33,926 bases of DNA from Roseovarius atlanticus (GTDB taxonomy: Bacteria > Pseudomonadota > Alphaproteobacteria > Rhodobacterales > Rhodobacteraceae): positions 1 to 33,926 of the forward strand of contig NZ_LAXJ01000037.1 of NCBI RefSeq assembly GCF_001441615.1. Direction: 5' to 3'. Positions 31,091-33,926 of this stretch are shown one piece after another; position 1 is the first letter of the stretch, and each line of letters begins with the position of its first letter. The notes beneath the pieces were generated by a model, which saw only the letters and a program-made list of their open reading frames with translations, did no database searches and had not been told where the DNA came from. The position numbers were made by a program, and so were the translations under genes.

Positions 31091-32560
31091 ATGACCATTT
31101 CGAAACTCCTGGTCGCCAATCGGGGTGAGATCGCGGCGCGCGTGTTGCGCACCGCCAAGGCCCGCGGGCTTGCGACGGCCGTGTTGAGTCATGTCGCCGA
31201 GCAAGAGGGGCCGGCGCATCTGATCGCAGATGAGGTCGTGATGATCGACGGCCCGACGCCCGTGGCCGCCTATCTCGATATTCCTCAGATCGTCGAAGCC
31301 GCCAAAGGGATCGGCGCGGACGCGGTGCATCCCGGCTATGGCTTTCTGTCAGAGAATGCCGGTTTTGTCGCGGCGCTGGAAAAAGCCGGAGTGACCTTTG
31401 TCGGCCCGACGTCCGAGGTCATCGACCTGATGGGGGACAAGGTCCGCGCCCGCGCCTTTGTCGAGGAACGCGGGTTTCCCGTCGCCCCCTCGGCGATCGA
31501 GGATGATGATCCGGCGAGCTTTGTCGAACGCGCCCGCGCCGTTGGCTATCCGCTGCTCATCAAGCCCTCGGCCGGCGGTGGCGGCAAGGGCATGCGCGTC
31601 GTACGCGAGGACAGCACGCTGGAGACCGAAATCGAAACCGCGCGCCGCGAAGGCGAACGGTATTTCGGTGACGGCCGTCTGTTTGTCGAACGCTATATCG
31701 AACGCCCGCGCCATATCGAGGTGCAGGTGATGGGCGACGGGCAGGGCAACGTAGTCCATTTCTGGGAACGCGAATGTTCGATCCAGCGCCGGTTCCAGAA
31801 GATTATCGAGGAAACCCCCTCACCGGCGCTGACCCCCGAGCAACGGGATGAGATCTGCGAGACCGCTGCCGGAATTGCCCGCGCCGTCAAATACCGCGGG
31901 GCGGGGACGGTCGAATTCATCTATGCGCAGGATGGGGCCTTTTATTTCCTGGAAATGAACACCCGCCTTCAGGTCGAACATCCGGTGACCGAACTGGTGA
32001 CCGGTTTCGATCTGGTTGCCGAGCAGCTGCGTGTCGCGGCGGGCGACGGGCTGAGCGCCGTGCAGGCGGATATTCCCCAAACCGGACACTCTATCGAACT
32101 GCGCATCTGTGCCGAGGATGCGACGGCCGATTTTCGCCCCGCGATCGGCGATATCCTACTGCTGGACGAACCGCAGGGCGAGGGTGTCCGCGTAGACAGC
32201 GGCATTCTGGATGGCGGCAAGGTAACGACCGACTTCGACCCGATGTTGTCCAAGCTGATCGTGCATGGCCCGGATCGCGCGCAGGCCATCGCCCGTGCCC
32301 GGAACGCGGTGCAGAACTATTTGATCCTCGGGGTGACGACCAACTCCGGTTACCTGGATGCAATCCTTGCACATCCGGATTTCGCCTCTGGTGACGTTTC
32401 AACTGGCTTCCTAGCTGAACAATCCGAAACGCTGACCGCGCCGGGCGAAGATGTCTCGGACCTGCTGATGGCGGCGGCGGCCCTGTCGGACGAACGATTG
32501 CTAAGCGACGTGATGCAGATATCGGAAATGCATCGCAAGATGGGTGGCTGGAGAAATTGA
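31091..32560 (+). CDS. Acyl-CoA carboxylase, biotin carboxylase subunit (split alpha)
   Basis: A 489-residue stand-alone biotin carboxylase. It shows LLVANRGEIAAR (6-17), HPGYGFLSEN, the ATP-loop GGGGKGMR, ERECSIQRRFQK and NTRLQVEHPVTE with the catalytic Arg. It ends after the BC domain and lacks BT and BCCP regions, which are encoded by the next gene. Its TGA overlaps the ATG of that gene (TGATG), so the two halves of a normal alpha subunit are made as separate, coupled chains. It charges biotin for the carboxyltransferase at 33066. It is clearly different from the fused BC at 5170-7176 (for example GGGGKGM rather than GGGGRGQ). Confidence 0.92.
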   Translation: MTISKLLVANRGEIAARVLRTAKARGLATAVLSHVAEQEGPAHLIADEVVMIDGPTPVAAYLDIPQIVEAAKGIGADAVHPGYGFLSENAGFVAALEKAGVTFVGPTSEVIDLMGDKVRARAFVEERGFPVAPSAIEDDDPASFVERARAVGYPLLIKPSAGGGGKGMRVVREDSTLETEIETARREGERYFGDGRLFVERYIERPRHIEVQVMGDGQGNVVHFWERECSIQRRFQKIIEETPSPALTPEQRDEICETAAGIARAVKYRGAGTVEFIYAQDGAFYFLEMNTRLQVEHPVTELVTGFDLVAEQLRVAAGDGLSAVQADIPQTGHSIELRICAEDATADFRPAIGDILLLDEPQGEGVRVDSGILDGGKVTTDFDPMLSKLIVHGPDRAQAIARARNAVQNYLILGVTTNSGYLDAILAHPDFASGDVSTGFLAEQSETLTAPGEDVSDLLMAAAALSDERLLSDVMQISEMHRKMGGWRN

Positions 32561-33063
32561 TGCGACGGATTTTTCTGATCGACGGAGAAGAGACTGATTG
32601 CTGGCTGGGTCATGATGGCAGCCGGTTCGTGCTCAATACCCCCACTGGCGCTGTTGCCTGCCAATTGGACCCGACGGGTCTGCCGGGCGGTTACAAGCTA
32701 CGGGCCAAGAGTGTTGTGCGTGAATTGCGACTGGCCGTGGGGCCGGAAGCAACTTTTGTGCACATGGACGGGCGAACCTACGAAGTCGGGCGGATTGATC
32801 CCGCCGAACGCCTGGCCGGAAGCGACGGTGGCGCGAGCGACGACCGATTGGTGGCGCCCATGCCGGGTGTCGTGGTGTCGGTTGCGGTTAAACCCGGCGA
32901 TGCGGTTGAAGAAGGCCAGCCGCTTCTGGTGATCGAAAGCATGAAGTTGGAAACCACGCTGACGGCGCCGCGCGACGGGGTCGTTGCCGAGATGCCATTC
33001 GCCGAAGGCGACAGTTTTGGTCTGAAAGACATCCTGGCCCAATTGGCCCCGGAGGAGGAGTGA
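32560..33063 (+). CDS. Acyl-CoA carboxylase, BT-like plus biotinyl carrier subunit (split alpha)
   Basis: A 167-residue protein. The last 75 residues form a biotinyl domain with APMPGVVVSV and the biotinylation motif IESMKLET; the acceptor Lys is residue 129. The first 90 residues resemble the BT linker that in MCC or PCC alpha subunits docks onto the carboxyltransferase. BC and this chain together total 656 residues, about the length of a fused alpha subunit. Its ATG at 32560-32562 overlaps the BC stop, and it lies 2 bases before the carboxyltransferase ATG. Its partner specificity is inferred from position. Confidence 0.9.
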   Translation: MRRIFLIDGEETDCWLGHDGSRFVLNTPTGAVACQLDPTGLPGGYKLRAKSVVRELRLAVGPEATFVHMDGRTYEVGRIDPAERLAGSDGGASDDRLVAPMPGVVVSVAVKPGDAVEEGQPLLVIESMKLETTLTAPRDGVVAEMPFAEGDSFGLKDILAQLAPEEE

Positions 33064-33065
33064 CC

Positions 33066-33926
33066 ATGCGCAGGATTGAAAGTCAGATCGACACCAATGC
33101 CGCCGACTACAAGACAAATTATGCCGCCATGTCTGAACGGCTGAAGGAATTTCACGCCCGCCAGCACGCGGTGCGTTTCGAACGCCCGCAACGCGATATC
33201 GACCGCCTTGCCCGCCAGAACAAACTGGGCGTGCGCGAGCGGCTGGAACTGCTGCTGGACCCCGGCACTCCGTTTTTGGAGTTTTCGACCCTGGCGGCCT
33301 GTCGTGAATATGACGGGGTGGTGCCCGGCGCAGGCGTGGTTACGGGGATCGGCATCGTGCAGGGGCGCGAGGTCGCCATTCATGCCAATGATGCCAGCGT
33401 CAAGGGCGGTGCCTGGTATCCGCATACCGTGAAAAAGGTCGTGCGTCTTCTGGATGTCGCGCTGGAAAACCGTCTGCCGGTCATCCATATCTGCGACAGC
33501 GCGGGCGGTTTCCTGCCGCTGCAGCACGGGGTGTTTCCCGACCGGTATCTGGGTGGGCGGGTGTTCCGCAACCAGGTCAAGCTGAGCCAGGCCAATATCC
33601 CGCAGATTGCCGTGGTCGGCGGACACTGCACGGCTGGCGGTGCCTATGTGCCGACGCTGAGCGACTACAACATCATCATCGAAGGCACAGGCGCGATTTT
33701 TCTTGGAGGTCCGCCGCTGGTCAAGGCGGCCACCGGCGAAGAGGTCGGTGTTCAGGAGCTTGGCGGCGCGGTCATGCACACCTCGGTATCGGGCACCGGC
33801 GACTATCGCGCCGCGACCGAACAACACGCCTTTTCAATGGCGCGTGAAATTGTCAGCCAGTGGAAGCGCACACCGAAAACGATCATCGAAACCGCATCTT
33901 ATGAGGAACCGTATTACAACCCTAAA
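33066..33926 (+). CDS. Acyl-CoA carboxylase, carboxyltransferase subunit (N-terminal part, cut by window edge)
   Basis: The first 287 codons of an MCC/GCC/PCC-type carboxyltransferase. Visible motifs are NDASVKGGAWYP, ICDSAGGFLPLQ, GVFPDRYLGGRVF, GHCTAGGAYVPTLSD (oxyanion region) and IFLGGPPLVKAATGE. The segment GGFLPLQ differs from the GGAxLPxQ usual in methylcrotonyl-CoA carboxylases and in the window's first carboxyltransferase, so acyl specificity may differ. It completes the hydratase-AtuA-BC-BCCP-CT rightward operon under operator copy 4. The C-terminal half lies beyond the window. Confidence 0.9.
   Translation, partial: MRRIESQIDTNAADYKTNYAAMSERLKEFHARQHAVRFERPQRDIDRLARQNKLGVRERLELLLDPGTPFLEFSTLAACREYDGVVPGAGVVTGIGIVQGREVAIHANDASVKGGAWYPHTVKKVVRLLDVALENRLPVIHICDSAGGFLPLQHGVFPDRYLGGRVFRNQVKLSQANIPQIAVVGGHCTAGGAYVPTLSDYNIIIEGTGAIFLGGPPLVKAATGEEVGVQELGGAVMHTSVSGTGDYRAATEQHAFSMAREIVSQWKRTPKTIIETASYEEPYYNPK

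Overview
The window looks like part of a chromosome or large plasmid from a GC-rich alphaproteobacterium, probably of the Rhodobacteraceae/Roseobacter type. This is judged from GC-rich codon use, dense ATGA/TGATG-coupled operons and the protein flavour; the species cannot be fixed from sequence alone. Almost every gene belongs to one large CoA-thioester catabolic island. I see no rRNA, tRNA, CRISPR array, insertion sequence or phage gene.

Layout, left to right. (1) The edge holds the start of a leftward livG-type ABC transporter ATPase (<1-254), with a possible 20-codon leader ORF and its own operator (411-424). (2) 467-13336 is one leftward operon of eleven genes: acyl-CoA dehydrogenase, enoyl-CoA hydratase-like, second acyl-CoA dehydrogenase, PaaK-like CoA ligase, two-subunit acyl-CoA carboxylase (carboxyltransferase plus BC-BCCP), HMG-CoA-lyase-like enzyme, MFE-2-type hydroxyacyl-CoA dehydrogenase, citryl-CoA-lyase-like enzyme, third acyl-CoA dehydrogenase and a MaoC/HTD2 hydratase. 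(3) 13432-17012 is rightward: fadH and an AMP-forming acyl-CoA ligase broken by one in-frame TGA. (4) 17033-21882 is leftward: BadH-like dehydrogenase, terminator-like hairpins, acetyl-CoA-synthetase-like enzyme, NmrA-like protein, AraC regulator and PaaI thioesterase. (5) 21974-23419 is a 481-residue regulator made of two complete TetR repeats in one chain. (6) 23355-28338 is a leftward six-gene operon: two isovaleryl-CoA-dehydrogenase-like enzymes, a DECR-like SDR, an enoyl-CoA hydratase-like protein and two PaaI thioesterases. (7) 28472-33926 is rightward: enoyl-CoA hydratase-like protein, AtuA, and a second acyl-CoA carboxylase whose alpha subunit is split into BC and BCCP; its carboxyltransferase runs off the right edge.

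The main unifying signal is a 14-bp palindrome, CTAACA-NN-TGTTAG. It occurs perfectly at 411, 13380 and 21950, and with one mismatch at 28381. All four copies lie in promoter regions and three lie between divergent operons. I infer that this is the operator of the tandem TetR protein encoded beside the third copy, so transport, both carboxylases, the dehydrogenases and the regulator itself would form one regulon.

Working model (inference): a branched and possibly cyclic carboxylic acid, such as a terpenoid or cyclohexanecarboxylate-type acid, is imported, activated to its CoA ester, desaturated, carboxylated at a beta-methyl branch as in the Atu/Liu pathways, hydrated, and cleaved by a 3-hydroxy-3-substituted-glutaryl-CoA lyase. 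The BadH homologue, and a dehydrogenase whose active-site pattern differs from the other four, hint at an alicyclic step. No thiolase and no BadI-type ring hydrolase are present in the window. Several enzymes carry substitutions at residues known to be catalytic in their families, so the real substrate may be new.
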